Origin: Wujia chipingensis
Lineage (GTDB): Bacteria > Bacillota > Clostridia > Lachnospirales > Lachnospiraceae
DNA length: 64,000 nucleotides
Assembly: GCF_014337155.1 (NCBI RefSeq)
Contig: NZ_CP060632.1
Location: 2,177,001 to 2,241,000 of the forward strand
Reading direction: 5' to 3'
How positions within the stretch are numbered: position 1 is the stretch's first letter; each line of letters opens with the position of its first letter. Below are positions 63,101 to 64,000 of the stretch, in pieces. The notes beneath the pieces were generated by a model. That model saw only the letters and a list, made by a program, of their open reading frames with translations, was not told the origin of the DNA and searched no databases. The position numbers were made by a program, and so were the translations under genes.

Positions 63101-64000
63101 GGATCAATGACATCCTCTGCCAGAACATGACCTGCAATACGATTCTTTAATGCAAGCTTCTTATTATACTTATAACGACCAACCTTCGCCAGATCATATC
63201 TTCTTGCATCGAAGAACATACCCATGAAGAGATTTGTCGCATTTTCTACTTCCTCTGGTTCGCCCGGACGAAGTCGCTTATAAAGCTCGATGACACCTGT
63301 CTCAAAACTGTTTGAAACATCCTTCTCCAAGCTCGCCATAATCTTTGGCTCCTCACCAAACAGATCAATGATCTCCTGGTTTGTTCCAAAGCCAAGTGCA
63401 CGAATCAAAACTGTGATTGGCACCTTTCTATTTCTATCAACATGTACGTAAAATACATCATTGGAATCCGTCTCATACTCCAGCCATGCACCACGGTTTG
63501 GAATCACTGTAGATGAGTACAAGGTCTTACCAAATTTATCGTGATCGATTGCATAGTAGATACCAGGAGAACGAACCAACTGGCTGACGATAACTCGCTC
63601 TGCACCATTGATTACGAATGTACCTGTCTCTGTCATAAGTGGAAGATCACCCATGAAGATATCATGCTGTGCAATTTCACCTGTTTCTTCATTACGAAGA
63701 TGCACATTGACCTTGATTGGAGCTGCATAAGTTGCATCACGTTCCTTGCATTCTTCAATAGAATACTTGATGTCTTCCTTACACAACTGATAATCAACCA
63801 GTTCCAAACTCAAATTGCCTGTGTAATCGACGATTGGAGAAATATCCTTAAACACTTCTCTCAAACCTTCGTCAAGGAACCACTGATATGAATTCTTCTG
63901 CACTTCGATGAGGTTTGGCATGTCCAAAACTCTCTTCTCAGTTGAAAAACTCATTCGCATACCTCTTCCCGATTTCACAGGACGCATTCTGTACTTTTTC
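60181..64000 (-). CDS. rpoB: DNA-directed RNA polymerase subunit beta (N-terminus probably beyond the window)
   Basis: The frame is open to the right edge. An ATG at 63987 ([26 protein letters not shown]) is in frame, but codons upstream (K-K-Y-R) continue without a ribosome binding site. In relatives the protein begins a few residues earlier, so the true start is likely just outside. Visible hallmarks are the rifampicin region [44 protein letters not shown], apparently wild type, plus [15 protein letters not shown] and [25 protein letters not shown]. The C-terminus carries an Asp/Asn-rich acidic tail of about 50 residues ([20 protein letters not shown]...), longer than usual. Confidence 0.97.
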   Translation of the reverse strand, partial: KKYRMRPVKSGRGMRMSFSTEKRVLDMPNLIEVQKNSYQWFLDEGLREVFKDISPIVDYTGNLSLELVDYQLCKEDIKYSIEECKERDATYAAPIKVNVHLRNEETGEIAQHDIFMGDLPLMTETGTFVINGAERVIVSQLVRSPGIYYAIDHDKFGKTLYSSTVIPNRGAWLEYETDSNDVFYVHVDRNRKVPITVLIRALGFGTNQEIIDLFGEEPKIMASLEKDVSNSFETGVIELYKRLRPGEPEEVENATNLFMGMFFDARRYDLAKVGRYKYNKKLALKNRIAGHVLAEDVIDPSTGEVLFAAGTTLTREDATAIQNAAVPFVYIQTEEKNVKVLSNLMVDLSEYVGFDPKEVGIHEAVYYPVLEKLLQEYDDEDELKAAIEANVSELVPKHITKEDIIASINYNIHLEYGIGNDDDIDHLGNRRIRAVGELLQNQYRIGLSRMERVVRERMTTQDKDTVTPQSLINIKPVTAAVKEFFGSSQLSQFMDQNNPLSELTHKRRLSALGPGGLSRDRAGFEVRDVHYTHYGRMCPIETPEGPNIGLINSLATYARINEYGFVEAPYRKLDKSDPANPVVTDEVVYLTADEEDNYIVAQANEPLDEDGHFKKNNVSGRFREETSEFPKANVDLMDVSPKMVFSVATSMIPFLENDDANRALMGSNMQRQAVPLLRTEAPVVGTGMEAKAAVDSGVCIVAKHDGVVEMSSSEKIIVKCDDGTLDEYHVIKFARSNQGNCMNQRPIVKKGDRVTKGMVIADGASTSNGEIALGKNPLIGFMTWEGYNYEDAVLLSERLVKEDVYTSVHIEEYETEARDTKLGPEEITKEVSGNGDNALKDLDENGVIRIGAEVRAGDILVGKVTPKGETEATAEERLLRAIFGEKAKETRDTSLKVPHGAYGVVMDTKIFTRENGDELPPGVNKSVRVYIAQKRKISVGDKMAGRHGNKGVISRILPVEDMPFLPNGRPLDIVLNPLGVPSRMNIGQVLEIHLSLAAKVLGFNVSTPVFDGANEHDIMDALEMANDYANSDWETFYEKYKDDTEKEVMDYLYEHRDHREEWKGVPINRTGKVKVRDGRTGEEFDSPVTIGFMHYLKLHHLVDDKIHARSTGPYGMVTQQPLGGKAQFGGQRFGEMEVWALEAYGASHTLQEILTVKSDDVTGRLKTYEAIIKGENIPAPGIPESFKVLLKEFQSLGLDVGVLDENGEEVELGESMDTGNENVKKYMGEDPDDFNEDLGENGYSGINEDNELESLNDDYLDDDFDGNFDDEF

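Overview
The window looks like a chromosome segment from a Lachnospiraceae-type member of the Clostridia (a Roseburia / Agathobacter / Lachnospira-like gut anaerobe). This rests on the low-to-moderate GC content, strong AGGAGG ribosome binding sites, an anaerobic ribonucleotide reductase with NrdR boxes, the rpoB-rpoC-rpsL-rpsG-fusA-tuf order, oleate hydratase, LytTR-type regulators, and a CRISPR repeat almost identical to the Cas12a repeat I remember from Eubacterium eligens. The species cannot be fixed by reading alone. Nearly all genes lie on the minus strand.

Layout. 1-11.2 kb is core metabolism: the start of an ECF sigma factor at the left edge, purC, nrdD with twin NrdR boxes, carB, pdxST, upp and uraA. 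11.3-18.5 kb is an accessory island: a 5-copy tandem dyad array, an ArsB/CitM-like permease, a very AT-rich VanZ-family gene broken by an in-frame stop, an orphan Cas12a-type CRISPR relic, a P-loop kinase/GNAT fusion, an ABC-F ribosome-protection gene behind a complete attenuator with a three-residue leader peptide, and fragments of a GyrI-like protein, an RlmD-like protein and a TnpV protein. 18.5-24.8 kb holds a marR-controlled heterodimeric ABC exporter and mgtE with a structured leader. 24.8-30.3 kb is a probable six-gene run: DNA-alkylation repair (AlkD, YjbR-MGMT fusion), then a TAXI binding protein, a GltS symporter, an M20 amidohydrolase and a GNAT enzyme.

30.4-39.6 kb carries aspartate kinase, an ECF sigma factor fused to a membrane anchor and ectodomain, a LytTR-PAS regulator, a membrane protein and a secreted protein that overlap tail to tail, a small paralogue of the sigma ectodomain, hipBA with palindromic operators, and a GNAT enzyme. 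39.6-44.2 kb is a BlaI-BlaR1 pair with no beta-lactamase. BlaI-type boxes instead sit in the promoter of the convergent two-repeat lipoprotein, which suggests an unusual beta-lactam-responsive regulon. 44.2-51.4 kb holds lineage-restricted hypothetical genes (including a three-gene operon), oleate hydratase and its TetR-type regulator. 51.4-64 kb is the translation/transcription cluster tuf-fusA-rpsG-rpsL-rpoC-rpoB, with rpoB probably running off the right edge.

The most notable candidates are the orphan Cas12a array relic, the BlaR1/BlaI-lipoprotein circuit, the TAXI-GltS transporter pair, the mgtE leader RNA, the approximately 62-bp tandem dyad array, and two very long intergenic hairpin elements.
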